42,443 bases of DNA. Source: Clostridiaceae bacterium. GTDB taxonomy: Bacteria > Bacillota > Clostridia > Oscillospirales > QAMX01. Position 1 is the first letter of the stretch, and every line of letters begins with the position of its first letter. The position numbers and the translations under genes were made by a program. The stretch lies in contig JAEDGJ010000004.1 in NCBI GenBank assembly GCA_016297585.1, forward strand, positions 1-42,443, given 5' to 3'. Below, in pieces: positions 8,026-16,284 of this stretch. The notes under the pieces were generated by a model, which was given only the letters and a program-made list of their open reading frames with translations, was not told the origin of the DNA and searched no databases.

Positions 8026-9654
8026 TTACTTCGCACAAATGGAGAAGCGGCGCTCGAAGTTTGTTACGTCGTTGAAGAAGATGTTGAAGCGGCCGTCCGA
8101 CGGCGGTACCGCGCCGAACAGTCCCGTCACGATGTCGTTTGCGGCAAACGCCGGGCCGATCGTCACGGTATCCGCGCCGTCGAACAGCTCGAGCATGCCG
8201 CGCTGCGCGATCAGCCTGCCCCCCGCCGCCGCCGGGATGTGGTAGCCTTCTCCGCGCACGAGCACGTTCGGCTTCACGCCGATCTCAAAGCGGATCGTCG
8301 AGCCCGGGCAGCCCTCCGTGCGGACGTCGATGTCGAAGCCGCCGTCCGACGGGATGATGCGGATCGTGACGGCGATCGAGAGATGCCCGGAGGTCTCGCG
8401 GCGGCCCCGGTCCATCTGCCACCAGTCCGCCGTGCCCTGATCCTCGCCGAACGGCTGCAGATAGCAGCCCTCGCCGGTGTACGTCATCTCGTAGGCGCCG
8501 TCCGGGCATTCATGGATGTTTTCCACCAGCAGATGCCGGCAGTTGAAGAAGTTGATGCCGCCCTTGATGTAGAAATCGATGTCGTTTTTCCGACAGAACA
8601 GGAAGATCGGCAGCTTTTCCACCGCCCAGAGGTTCAGACCGGCACGGCTCAGGCGCAGCAGCCCGGAGCCTCGGACAAGCCGGTTGACCTCGAATACGGA
8701 CCTGTCCGCCGGCTCCGGCAGCTCCGAAAACGCCTCCGGATAGAGCCGCAGGTCGTGGACGGCCAGCGGGAAGGGACGCCCGTTTTGGATGCAGTCCTCC
8801 AAAAGCAGCACGCCGATTTTCTGCAGTTCCCGGTCCCGCAGCGCGCAGCCGCACAGCAGGTACTGATAGGCGTATTTTTCGGCGTAGGGCGCCGTTCCGC
8901 GATCCTGACGGGTGGAGTTTTCGGTGAAAATGGAGCAGTCGCTGTGGATGAACGCGCGCATCAGGTTCAGATTGCGGCGGACGTGCTCCAGAAGCTCCGG
9001 TTTTTGCAGATTCTCCGCGAGCAGCAGCAGCGCGCGGTTGTTGATCTCGTTGTAGCCGCCCGCCGAGCGCTCCGCGTATTCGCCGTCCTCGCTGCAGTCG
9101 ATGCGCTCCGCCAGATATTCGCCGATGCGCGCAAGGCAGCGCGGGTCGGGCATCAGGCGGTGGATCAAGGACAGCGCGGCGCAGATCACCCAGCGGTGGT
9201 TCGGCGTATGGAAGCCCTCATGGAGGAGCGCTTCCTTCATGCGGCGCAGCGTTTCGAACAGATTGTCCCGGAACGCCTTTTCCTCCGCGTTCTGCGCGTC
9301 GATCAGCAGCGCGGGCTTTGCCAGCGCCAGCACCACGAACGCCGTATCCGGCGCGGAATGGAAGTTGCAGCAGAAATAGTCGACCGTGCCGTCCTCATGC
9401 AGGTGGTTTCGCAGATGGCAGACCAGCCCGTCCGCGCAGCGCAGCACCGCGGGATCGCGGTAATACCGGCTCTGCGGGCAGAAATACAGGTCGATCAGCG
9501 TACCGGCGGAGGCGCCGCCGTTCTCCGCGACCACGCCGAAGCCCTTGTTGTAGTACCCGCCGAAATCCGGGCTCTGCGGGTCGGTGATCTGGTATTTCAG
9601 CAGAAATTCCGCGTTTTTTTCCGCGCTTTCGACGCTTCTTTCGAGATATGTCAT
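8026..9654 (-). CDS. Large probable alpha/alpha-toroid protein, heparinase/polysaccharide-lyase-like, function unknown
   Basis: 542 residues without signal peptide or membrane segment, so cytoplasmic. The first ~300 residues are helix-rich with regularly spaced hydrophobic helices and the segments FHTPNHRWVICAAL and GGYNEINNRALLLL. The rest is beta-rich with aromatic and Gly-rich strands. This two-part plan, together with conserved-looking His/Asn/Tyr/Glu clusters (NHRW, YNEIN, FTENSTRQDRGT), resembles the (alpha/alpha)6 toroid plus beta-sheet design of heparinase II/III-type lyases and unsaturated glucuronyl hydrolases. That is fold-level inference, not recognition of a named family. It sits between a PLP enzyme and four URO-D-type genes with gaps of about 30 bases, so it is probably co-transcribed with them and may act on the same, perhaps glycosidic, compound. 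Confidence 0.6.
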   Translation of the reverse strand: MTYLERSVESAEKNAEFLLKYQITDPQSPDFGGYYNKGFGVVAENGGASAGTLIDLYFCPQSRYYRDPAVLRCADGLVCHLRNHLHEDGTVDYFCCNFHSAPDTAFVVLALAKPALLIDAQNAEEKAFRDNLFETLRRMKEALLHEGFHTPNHRWVICAALSLIHRLMPDPRCLARIGEYLAERIDCSEDGEYAERSAGGYNEINNRALLLLAENLQKPELLEHVRRNLNLMRAFIHSDCSIFTENSTRQDRGTAPYAEKYAYQYLLCGCALRDRELQKIGVLLLEDCIQNGRPFPLAVHDLRLYPEAFSELPEPADRSVFEVNRLVRGSGLLRLSRAGLNLWAVEKLPIFLFCRKNDIDFYIKGGINFFNCRHLLVENIHECPDGAYEMTYTGEGCYLQPFGEDQGTADWWQMDRGRRETSGHLSIAVTIRIIPSDGGFDIDVRTEGCPGSTIRFEIGVKPNVLVRGEGYHIPAAAGGRLIAQRGMLELFDGADTVTIGPAFAANDIVTGLFGAVPPSDGRFNIFFNDVTNFERRFSICAK

Positions 9655-9683
9655 GACTCTTCTCCCCGTTTTTCCGTCCGGTT

Positions 9684-10847
9684 TTATGCGAAATCCGGCG
9701 CTTTTCTCTCCGGCATCGCGCAGAGCGCGCGGTCGAGATCCGCGATCAGCGTGTCCGCGTCCTCGAGTCCCACCGAAATGCGCACGAGCCCCTCCGGCAC
9801 GCCTTCAAAATCCCGGACCTCCTTGGCGCTCAGCCCCGGTGTGTTCACGACGCTTTCAAAGCCGCCCCAGCTCGGGCCTTCCTCGAAAACGTCCAGCGAT
9901 TTCACCATTCCTGCGATCGCGTCGCTGTCCGCGTCCGGCACGAAGCTCATCAGGCCGCTGTAGCCCGTCATCTGCGTCTCGGCAAGCGCGTGTCCCTCGT
10001 CCGACGCAAGCCCCGGATAGTACACCTTCCGCACGCGCGGGTGCTGCTCCAGAAAGCGCGCGACCTTCGCCGCCGTCGCGCTGTGGCGCGCCATGCGCAC
10101 CTCCAGCGTGCGCAGGCTGCGGATGAGCAGCCACGCGGCGAAGGGATCCATGCAGGCGCCCCAGGAAGCGCGCTGGTTATTGCGCAGCGCGTCCAGCTTT
10201 TCCTCGCTGCCCAGCACGACGCCGCCGAGGATGTCGCTGTGTCCGCCCAGATACTTGGTCGCGGAGTGGATGCTGTAGTCGATGCCCAGTTCGAGGGGCT
10301 TCTGATACAGCGGCGTCGCCCAGGTATTGTCCATCACCGCCGCCGCGCCGCAGGCATGCGCCCTCGCCGCGATCTCCCGCAGCGGCAGCACGCGGAAGAT
10401 GTTGGACGACGGGGACTCGAGATAGAACACCTTCGTGTTCGGACGCACGGCGGCGTCGATCTCCTCCGGCGAAAAGCGCTCCAGATACGTCACTTCCACG
10501 CCGTATTGCTTCATTTCCGTCTCCAGAAACGCGCTCACGGGATAGTACGCGCTGCGCAGCATCAGGATATGATCCCCCGCGTGCAGCAGCGAGGACAGCG
10601 TGGCCGTGATCGCCGCCATGCCGGAGGCAAAAACGCGTGCCGCGGGCGCGTGCTCGAGCGCGGCGAGCTTTTTCTCGAGAATTTCGATCGTCGGATTGTT
10701 GATGCGCGAATAGCTGTACCCGTGCGACTCGTGCTTGCGGGTAAACAGCGTGTTCTGAAACACCGGCGGCACGATGGCGCCGAGGTAGCGGTCGTAATCG
10801 TCGCCCAGATGCGCGCAGATGTCCGCCGGGCGGTTCGGTTCTTTCAT
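9684..10847 (-). CDS. Cys/Met-metabolism PLP-dependent enzyme (cystathionine gamma-synthase/lyase family)
   Basis: 387 residues from the ATG at 10847, where the protein takes up the family pattern; upstream codons in frame have no support. Diagnostic features are SYSRINNPT near 46-53, SGMAAI at 75-80, AVMDNTW with Asp173 for the PLP nitrogen, and SIHSATKYLGGHSD with Lys198 as the Schiff-base lysine. The family covers MetB, MetC, methionine gamma-lyase and O-acetylhomoserine sulfhydrylase. Which one cannot be settled by eye, so no symbol is given. It is the first gene of the six-gene unit that contains the toroid protein and four URO-D-type proteins. An enzyme that makes or breaks thiols beside thiol-methyltransferase-like proteins is suggestive. 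A strong hairpin lies immediately upstream. Confidence 0.9.
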   Translation of the reverse strand: MKEPNRPADICAHLGDDYDRYLGAIVPPVFQNTLFTRKHESHGYSYSRINNPTIEILEKKLAALEHAPAARVFASGMAAITATLSSLLHAGDHILMLRSAYYPVSAFLETEMKQYGVEVTYLERFSPEEIDAAVRPNTKVFYLESPSSNIFRVLPLREIAARAHACGAAAVMDNTWATPLYQKPLELGIDYSIHSATKYLGGHSDILGGVVLGSEEKLDALRNNQRASWGACMDPFAAWLLIRSLRTLEVRMARHSATAAKVARFLEQHPRVRKVYYPGLASDEGHALAETQMTGYSGLMSFVPDADSDAIAGMVKSLDVFEEGPSWGGFESVVNTPGLSAKEVRDFEGVPEGLVRISVGLEDADTLIADLDRALCAMPERKAPDFA

Positions 10848-10860
10848 GTTTTTTCCCCCG

Positions 10861-10907
10861 AAATCCCTCTCTCTCCCGGGAAAACCGCCCGGGGGAGGAT
10901 GGGATTT
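10861..10907. other. Strong inverted repeat upstream of the PLP enzyme
   Basis: An inner stem CTCCCGGG / CCCGGGGGAG (10873-10897) is extended by AAATCCC / GGGATTT (10861-10867 and 10901-10907). It is followed by a T-run only in the plus direction. On the minus strand it lies in the leader, ending 14 bases before the PLP-enzyme ATG. It could be a terminator for opposing transcription or a structured 5' leader. Nothing in the sequence decides between these. Confidence 0.6.
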
Positions 10908-10908
10908 T

Positions 10909-11213
10909 TTACTTATTTTTGCTCTCGTAGATCTTATCCGCGTCGCGCATATGCGCAAGCATCGTGCGCACCGTATCGTCGTCCGTTTCGATGCTCTCGA
11001 ACAGCACCGGCGTCATCTTGAGAACGGACAGCTTCAGGATGCGCGTTGCCGTAAAGCCCTTCACAATAATCCATGCCCTGCAGGTTCAGCAGGTCGCGCG
11101 CCTGCTCCGGTCTCGATAAAGTCCCGCCTGTTCTTTTCAAGCTCCGCCCATTCCCCGTGCCGCACCCGGCGCGTCATCTCTTCGATATGGCGGATGTATT
11201 CCCGCTTCAGCAT
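10909..11213 (-). pseudogene. Small decayed gene with two apparent frameshifts, family not recognised
   Basis: An ATG at 11213 behind GAGAGGGATCT opens a coding-like frame (MLKREYIRHIEEMTRRV, continuing through AELEKNRRDFIE). The frame is lost near 11115, where the next plausible segment, RPEQARDLLNLQG, lies in a second frame. Near 11075 it passes to a third frame (WIIVKGFTATRILKL, then a charged tail ending IYESKNK and TAA at 10909). Joined, the pieces give a helical, charged protein of about 100 residues with coherent composition. The total of 305 bases is not a multiple of three. Either a true pseudogene or sequencing/assembly indels are possible. It is preceded by a good promoter and a hairpin, so transcription across it probably serves the six-gene unit downstream. 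Confidence 0.6.
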
Positions 11214-11230
11214 AGATCCCTCTCCGTCCT

Positions 11231-11298
11231 AAAAAAAGCCGGCAGGATCCGAAGCACCCGTCTTTTCTGATGATTCGTAATCCGAACCGGCTTTTTTT
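11231..11298 (-). terminator. Terminator-like hairpin in the leader before the decayed gene (possible attenuator)
   Basis: AAAAAAAGCCGG (11231-11242) is exactly complementary to CCGGCTTTTTTT (11287-11298), giving 12 base pairs with a 44-base loop that can itself fold. It lies between the promoter at 11323-11351 and the next start codon at 11213. A transcript from that promoter must therefore pass it, which is the geometry of an attenuator. It is also usable in the plus direction. No known riboswitch motif was recognised. Confidence 0.65.
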
Positions 11299-11322
11299 CT
11301 CAAGCTTTCGGTAACCTATTCC

Positions 11323-11351
11323 ATTATAATTCGCAATCCGGGACTTCGCAA
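11323..11351 (-). promoter_or_regulatory. Promoter upstream of the decayed gene and the URO-D unit, with a repeated motif
   Basis: On the minus strand TTGCGA (11346-11351), a 17-base spacer and a perfect TATAAT (11323-11328). The 9-mer GATTGCGAA occurs twice in direct repeat, once over the -35 box and once just before the -10 box, with a partial ATTGCG further upstream. These repeats are candidate operator half-sites. Confidence 0.75.
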
Positions 11352-11431
11352 TCGGAAAATAAACGCAATTCTTGTACAATCCGCTACACTTTACAGGCAG
11401 ATCCGCATCGGGCTTCCGCCGCAGAAGCGGC

Positions 11432-13087
11432 TCATTTTCCCGCCGCGATCGCGCGCAGGCGCTTCATCACGCCGTTTTCGCCGCGTCCGAAATAGTCGTG
11501 CAGCGTCTTATACTCCGCATAGAGCTTCTCATAGACGGCCGACGCCGCCTTCCCCGGCGTATAGACCCGCGACTCGAGCGCGCCCATCCGTTCGGCCGCT
11601 TCCTCGACGGTCGCCATGCCGCCCTTGGACGCTCCGGCGGCCGCCGCGGCAAAGATCGCGCTGCCCAGCGCGCCGGACTGCTTCGACGCGCCCACGCGGA
11701 TCGGCATATTCAGCACATCCGCGTAGATCTGCACGAGAGCCGGGTTTTTGCGCGCGATGCCGCCCGCCGCGACCATCCCGGAGACCGGCACGCCCGCGTT
11801 CCGGTACGCTTCCACGATCATCCGCGTGCCGTACGCCGTCGCCTCGATCAGCGCGCGGTACATCTCCTCCGGCGTCGTCCGGAGCGTCATGCCGAGCATC
11901 AGCCCGGAAAGCTCCGCGTCGACGAGCACCGAGCGGTTGCCGTTCCACCAGTCGAGCGCGAGAAGGCCGCTTTGCCCCGGGGAAAGCTTCGACATCTTCT
12001 CCGTCAGCAGCGCGTGGATGCCGATGCCCCTTTTGCGCGCTTCCTCCGTATAGCTTTCCGGCACGCAGTGCTCGACAAACCACGCGAAATGGTCGCCGAC
12101 GCAGCACTGTCCGGCCTCCAGCGCGTAATACCCCGGCACCGCGCCGTCCGCCGCGACGCCGCAGAAGCCCGGCACGACCGTCTCCGCGCGGTCCAGCAGG
12201 ATGTGGCAGGTCGACGTGCCCATGATCGCGCAGAGCTGCCCCGGACGCACGACCTTCACCGCCGGCAGCGTGACATGCGCGTCGATGTGCGCCGCCGTCA
12301 CCGTCGTGCCGGCTTTGAGTCCCAGCGCCGCCGCCGCCTTTTCCGTCAGCTCGCCCGCATACGCGCCCGAAGCCACGACCGGCGCGGCCATCTTCCGGTA
12401 CGCGTCCGCGAGTCCCGGGTCAAGCGCGCGCAGAAAGTCCTCCGACGGATAGCCGCCCACGGGACTCCAGTACGCCTTGTAGCCCGCCATCGCCGCGTTC
12501 GCGACGCGCCGTCCGCAGAGCTTCCACACGAGCCAGTCCCCGGCCTCGAGAATGCAGTCCGCCGCGGCATACACGTCCGGCGCCTCCGCGAGAATCTGCC
12601 AGATCTTCGGAAGCGCCGCCTCGGAGCTGACGCGTCCGCCGTAGCGGCGAAGAAACGCTTCTCCGCGCCGGACGGCCGTCTCCTCGATGACCGCCGCGTA
12701 TTTCTGCGCCGCGTGATGCTTCCACAGCTTGACATAGGCGTTCGGCTCGGACGAAAACGCCCCGAGCTCGCACAGCGGCGTGCCGTCCGCCTTCGCCGGC
12801 AGCACGGTGCAGCTCGTGAAATCCACGCCGATGCCGATGACGTCGCCGGCATCGACGCCGCTTTCCCGCAGCACCGCCGGCACGATCCGGCGCAGCGCCT
12901 CCAGATAGTCCGACGGCACCTGCAGCGCCCAGTCCGCGCCCAGCGGCGTGCCGTCCGGAAGCGTCCGGTCCATCACGCCGTGCGCGTAATCCGCCGCTAC
13001 CGACGCGACCTCCCGGCCGTCCTCCGTGCAGACGAGCAGCGCGCGGGCAGAAAGCGTTCCGAAATCCAGTCCCAACGTATACTTCAT
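11432..13087 (-). CDS. araB: Ribulokinase (L-ribulokinase type, FGGY family)
   Basis: 551 residues from the ATG at 13087 with GGGGGAGAACAAG before it, close to the usual AraB length. The N-terminal signature is YTLGLDFGTLSARALLV. The pattern GVDFTSCTVLP, LWKHHAAQ, GDWLVWKLCG, IMGTSTCH, CGVAADGAVPGYYALEAGQ and DWWNGNRS follows the AraB subfamily rather than xylulokinase, where DFGT-x-SVR and GTSTCH are hallmarks. It converts L-ribulose to L-ribulose 5-phosphate with ATP. No araA, araD or arabinose transporter is seen in this window. It lies 51 bases after the YycH-like gene on the same strand, so it may be read from the two-component operon, which is an odd partnership. Another ketopentose such as D-ribulose is possible as substrate. 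Confidence 0.88.
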   Translation of the reverse strand: MKYTLGLDFGTLSARALLVCTEDGREVASVAADYAHGVMDRTLPDGTPLGADWALQVPSDYLEALRRIVPAVLRESGVDAGDVIGIGVDFTSCTVLPAKADGTPLCELGAFSSEPNAYVKLWKHHAAQKYAAVIEETAVRRGEAFLRRYGGRVSSEAALPKIWQILAEAPDVYAAADCILEAGDWLVWKLCGRRVANAAMAGYKAYWSPVGGYPSEDFLRALDPGLADAYRKMAAPVVASGAYAGELTEKAAAALGLKAGTTVTAAHIDAHVTLPAVKVVRPGQLCAIMGTSTCHILLDRAETVVPGFCGVAADGAVPGYYALEAGQCCVGDHFAWFVEHCVPESYTEEARKRGIGIHALLTEKMSKLSPGQSGLLALDWWNGNRSVLVDAELSGLMLGMTLRTTPEEMYRALIEATAYGTRMIVEAYRNAGVPVSGMVAAGGIARKNPALVQIYADVLNMPIRVGASKQSGALGSAIFAAAAAGASKGGMATVEEAAERMGALESRVYTPGKAASAVYEKLYAEYKTLHDYFGRGENGVMKRLRAIAAGK

Positions 13088-13138
13088 CTTGTTCTCCCCC
13101 TGAAAGCGCCCGTTTTTTTCATGTGATCCGGTCTGCAT

Positions 13139-14440
13139 TTACTCTTTTTCGACATACCATCCGGCATGCACCGTTTCGCCGTCCGCCCGGTAGTACAGGC
13201 CGAAGCCGTCCGTATACGGCGCCGCGGCGAGCGCCTGTGCCGCCGGGATGATGCCCGTGTTCGCGCCGGTGCGGCGGAAGGTGACAAGATCGATGTACGC
13301 CGTCTCCAGCTCTCCGCCGAAAAACTCGCACACCGCGACGGCGCGCCGTTCCCCGAGGATCCGGATGCCGCCGCATTCCGCGCCGAAACGGACGCAGAAC
13401 CGCTCCGTTTCTTCGTTATACGCCGCTTCCAGCAGGAAAAGCTCCGCGTCGCCGAGATAGGACGACAGGATGCCGTACGCGAGCTGCGCCGCCTGCGCGA
13501 TCCGCGCGGTCTGCTCCTCCGTGTCCGGCGCATAGCCCGCGGCCGTCTCCTCCTGCGGATTTTGGAACGCGATATGTCCGTCCGCGTAGACGCGCAGCGT
13601 GCGTTCCTCCTCGACATAGACGCGCGTGCCGCCGCTCTCGTTATACACACGCGGCATATACGCGTTAAAGCCGAATCCCTCGAGCACGTCCTTTGTGATG
13701 CGGTCGTAATCCGATTCCGAGGACGTATCGAGCACCCGGTGCTCCGTGACCTCGGGCACGGACGTCTGCGGCGTCAAAAGCAGCACCTCGCACGCCTCGG
13801 CGAGGTCTTCCTCATAGGCAAACCGGTAGCCGTTCGCCGTCTGCTCGGCGGCAAGCGAGATCAGGTACGCCGCGTCCGCTTCCGTCCGGCAGCGCAGGAT
13901 CGTGCGGTCGTCGGATTTATAGTACAGCACCGCCGTACCGTCCTCGACGGCCAGCACGACGTACCGCGCCGCGCCCTGCATCGATTCCGACGGCTGCGCG
14001 CCCATCAGCCGCGCCAGCGCCGCAAGCGGCACCCTTCCCCCGAAATCCATGAACACCATCGTCCCCGACAGCGCGTCGCGCCACTGATACGAGGTCGCGG
14101 GCGACGGATCCTCCGCCGTTTCCAGCGCCTCCGCCAGCACCGCGCCCATTTTCTCAAAGCACGCCGACGCGGTCTCCCGGTCCGTCGTGCCGTAAAGTCC
14201 CGCGCCCGTCTCCGCGCGCACCGCGCAGGACAACGGCGTGACCGCCCGCGTCGCATACGACATCTCCTCATATCCCGGATACAGCGCCGTCTCCTGCTCC
14301 TCCACGCCGAACGCGCGCCGCAGAAGACCCATGCCGGACACGCCCATCGTATACGACCAGACCATATACGTCAGCGCCAGCGCCGTGCACAGCAGTACGA
14401 CGCAGGCGATGTTCTTGAGTTTTGCACGCAGTCTGCTCAT
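13139..14440 (-). CDS. YycH/YycI-like membrane-anchored regulatory protein of the Wal-type system
   Basis: 433 residues. One membrane segment at about residues 11-30 is preceded by basic residues (MSRLRAKLKN), leaving a large extracytoplasmic domain, the topology of YycH and YycI. In Bacillus these proteins contact WalK in the membrane and modulate its activity. The call rests on topology, length and position: its ATG overlaps the stop of the WalK-like kinase by 4 bases (ATGA). Sequence similarity to either protein is not obvious by eye, so no symbol is given. The last ~110 residues contain mixed beta strands with AVAVCEFFGGELE and a Gly/Tyr-rich end. No second YycH/YycI gene and no yycJ metallohydrolase follow; the next gene is a ribulokinase. 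Confidence 0.7.
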   Translation of the reverse strand: MSRLRAKLKNIACVVLLCTALALTYMVWSYTMGVSGMGLLRRAFGVEEQETALYPGYEEMSYATRAVTPLSCAVRAETGAGLYGTTDRETASACFEKMGAVLAEALETAEDPSPATSYQWRDALSGTMVFMDFGGRVPLAALARLMGAQPSESMQGAARYVVLAVEDGTAVLYYKSDDRTILRCRTEADAAYLISLAAEQTANGYRFAYEEDLAEACEVLLLTPQTSVPEVTEHRVLDTSSESDYDRITKDVLEGFGFNAYMPRVYNESGGTRVYVEEERTLRVYADGHIAFQNPQEETAAGYAPDTEEQTARIAQAAQLAYGILSSYLGDAELFLLEAAYNEETERFCVRFGAECGGIRILGERRAVAVCEFFGGELETAYIDLVTFRRTGANTGIIPAAQALAAAPYTDGFGLYYRADGETVHAGWYVEKE

Positions 14441-16185
14441 GCCGTTTCTCCAAGCGGCAGCCGGACCGTGACCGTCGTGCCGACGTCGACCTGGCTTTCC
14501 ACCTCGATCCTGCCGTTGTGATACTTCACGATGTCCGACGCGATCGCAAGCCCGAGGCCCGTGCCGCCCTTATCCCGCGAGCGCGCCTTTTCTACGCGGT
14601 AGAAGCGCTCAAACAGCCGCGGCAGGTCCTCTTTGGGGATGCCGACGCCGTTATCCTGCACCGCGATGAAGAGCTCGCCGCCGCGCGCATGGCCGGAAAG
14701 CGTGATCTTGCCGCCGTTGGGCGTGTATTTGACGGAGTTGGCGAGAATGTTGACGACGACCTGCTCGATGCGCTCCCGGTCGGCCGTGATCTCCGGCATT
14801 TTCTCGTCCAGCTCGAGCGTCAGCGTATGGAAGCGGTTCTTCGCCTCGAACAGCATCGCGTCGTAGACGTTTTCGAGAAGCTTTCCCGCGTCAAAGCGCG
14901 AGAGCTTCAAGTCGAACTTGCCGTTGTCGAGCCGCGACAGCGTCAGCAGATCCTTGACGATGCGCGCCATGCGGTCGGATTCGTTGTTGATGACCCCCAG
15001 AAACCGCGCGTTCGTCTCGGGCGGCAGGTCGGGGTTCTCGAGCAGCGTCTCCGTATAGCTTTTGATGCTCGTCAGCGGCGTGCGCAGCTCGTGGGAGACG
15101 TTGGCGACAAACTCCCGGCGCGAGCGCTCGAGCTTCTGCTGCTCCGTGATGTCGTGCAGCACCGCCATCGTGCCGCGGTCGTTTTCCTCCACGCCCAGCG
15201 GCGCCAGAAACACCTGGAAGCTGCGGTCCCCGCGCGTATATTCGACGGTCGCCGCGTTCTGCGCATCCTGCGCGCTCCCGGTCTCCGGCAGATCGCCGAG
15301 CACGTCATCGTACGTCAGATTCTCCGAAAAGCGGATGCCCAGCATCTCCTCCGCCGCCGGATTCATATGCAGGATCTTCCCGTTCTTGTCGAACGCCGCC
15401 ACGCCGTCCGTCATGTGCAGAAACAGTGTGTTGAGCTTGTTGCGCTCGCCGTTGACGTCGGCCAGCGTCTCCTTGAGCGTTTCGGCCATGTGGTTGAAGG
15501 TGCGCGTCAGCTCGCCGATCTCGTCGTCGCTCTGCACCTCGAGCATCCGGTCGAATTTGCCGGACGCGAGGAGCGCCGCGCCCTTCGTCACGTTCTCCAG
15601 CGGCGTCGTCATCGTCTTGGACAGCAGAAAGCTCAGAAGGATCGCGAACAGCAGTCCGAACAGCACCACCTGCACCGTGATCTTGAAGAGCATCCACTTC
15701 ATTTCGGAAAGCTCGGCGTTGCTGTCCTTGATGTACAGGATATAGCCGTCCCCCTCGGCGGAGACGATCGGAATCGCGAAGTCCATGTAGCTGTCCGAAA
15801 TCACCGTCCGGTCGCCGACCTCGCCGCCGAGCGCGCGCACGATGTTCGGCGTGATCTCGAGCGTCGGTCCCGTCACGGCGTCGGAGCCCGTGATGTACTC
15901 GCCCGAGCGGTCGAGGATGTAGCACTGCCGGTACATATCGAGTCCTAAAGGCCCCGAGTAGGCGTAGACCATCTCCCGCAGACGCTCCGGCGCGCCGTCG
16001 CCGGACGCTTCGGACTGCAGCGACGTCAAAAACTGCGTCGTGAACACATCCTCCATCTGCGCGCGGAACTCGTCGATATAAAAGGACGACACGCGGCTTA
16101 AAAGCAGCGTTCCCACGACAAGCATGACCGACAGGATCAGCAGTACGAGGATCAGAACGAGCTTCATGTGCAAGCTTCGGAACAT
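14437..16185 (-). CDS. walK: Membrane sensor histidine kinase, WalK/VicK type
   Basis: 582 residues from the ATG at 16185, chosen for GGAAGG at good spacing. The order is a membrane segment at about 8-30, an extracytoplasmic sensor domain to about 165, a second membrane segment (167-189), HAMP (to ~245), PAS (from ~250, with AAFDKNGKILHMNPAAEEML), then the dimerisation domain with the phosphorylated His365 in NVSHELRTPLTS. The ATPase domain follows with N-box NILANSVKYT, DNGVGIP and GGTGLGLAI. This HAMP-PAS-HisKA plan, next to a WalR-type regulator and a YycH-like protein near gyrA, points to the cell-wall homeostasis system. PhoR-type phosphate kinases share the plan, so the name is inferred mainly from context. 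A hairpin terminator lies between this gene and walR, so expression is probably lower than that of the regulator. Confidence 0.85.
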   Translation of the reverse strand: MFRSLHMKLVLILVLLILSVMLVVGTLLLSRVSSFYIDEFRAQMEDVFTTQFLTSLQSEASGDGAPERLREMVYAYSGPLGLDMYRQCYILDRSGEYITGSDAVTGPTLEITPNIVRALGGEVGDRTVISDSYMDFAIPIVSAEGDGYILYIKDSNAELSEMKWMLFKITVQVVLFGLLFAILLSFLLSKTMTTPLENVTKGAALLASGKFDRMLEVQSDDEIGELTRTFNHMAETLKETLADVNGERNKLNTLFLHMTDGVAAFDKNGKILHMNPAAEEMLGIRFSENLTYDDVLGDLPETGSAQDAQNAATVEYTRGDRSFQVFLAPLGVEENDRGTMAVLHDITEQQKLERSRREFVANVSHELRTPLTSIKSYTETLLENPDLPPETNARFLGVINNESDRMARIVKDLLTLSRLDNGKFDLKLSRFDAGKLLENVYDAMLFEAKNRFHTLTLELDEKMPEITADRERIEQVVVNILANSVKYTPNGGKITLSGHARGGELFIAVQDNGVGIPKEDLPRLFERFYRVEKARSRDKGGTGLGLAIASDIVKYHNGRIEVESQVDVGTTVTVRLPLGETA

Positions 16186-16234
16186 CGGGAAACCTTCCTT
16201 TTTCGGCGTAAGAGCACAAAAGTTTTTTCTCCGG

Positions 16235-16270
16235 AAAAAGCGCTTCCGGGAGTCGCAAAACACCCGGAAG
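16235..16270 (-). terminator. Terminator-like hairpin between the response regulator and its kinase
   Basis: On the minus strand CTTCCGGG and CCCGGAAG (16263-16270 and 16243-16250) form a perfect 8-base-pair stem with a 12-base loop, followed by CGCTTTTT. It lies in the 99-base gap after the regulator stop. No separate kinase promoter was recognised, so partial read-through would set the regulator-to-kinase ratio. Confidence 0.7.
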
Positions 16271-16284
16271 ACACGAAAAAACCG

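Noticed and set aside
6808..9963. A very long open frame (about 1050 codons) on the plus strand across the URO-D genes
   Set aside because: Its translation is Arg/Ala/Val-rich with no family pattern and it runs antisense to several well-supported genes with Shine-Dalgarno sites. Long antisense frames are expected at this G+C content.
11214..11322. Riboswitch (including mini-ykkC/guanidine-II from ACGA and ACGG) in the leader before the decayed gene
   Set aside because: The two ACGR sequences are not in properly paired tetraloops and no other riboswitch consensus is recognisable; only a terminator-like stem remains.
11370..11380. TTGTACAA as an AraR-type operator near araB
   Set aside because: It lies downstream of araB rather than upstream and is a single short palindrome, not the full ATTTGTACGTACAAAT pattern.
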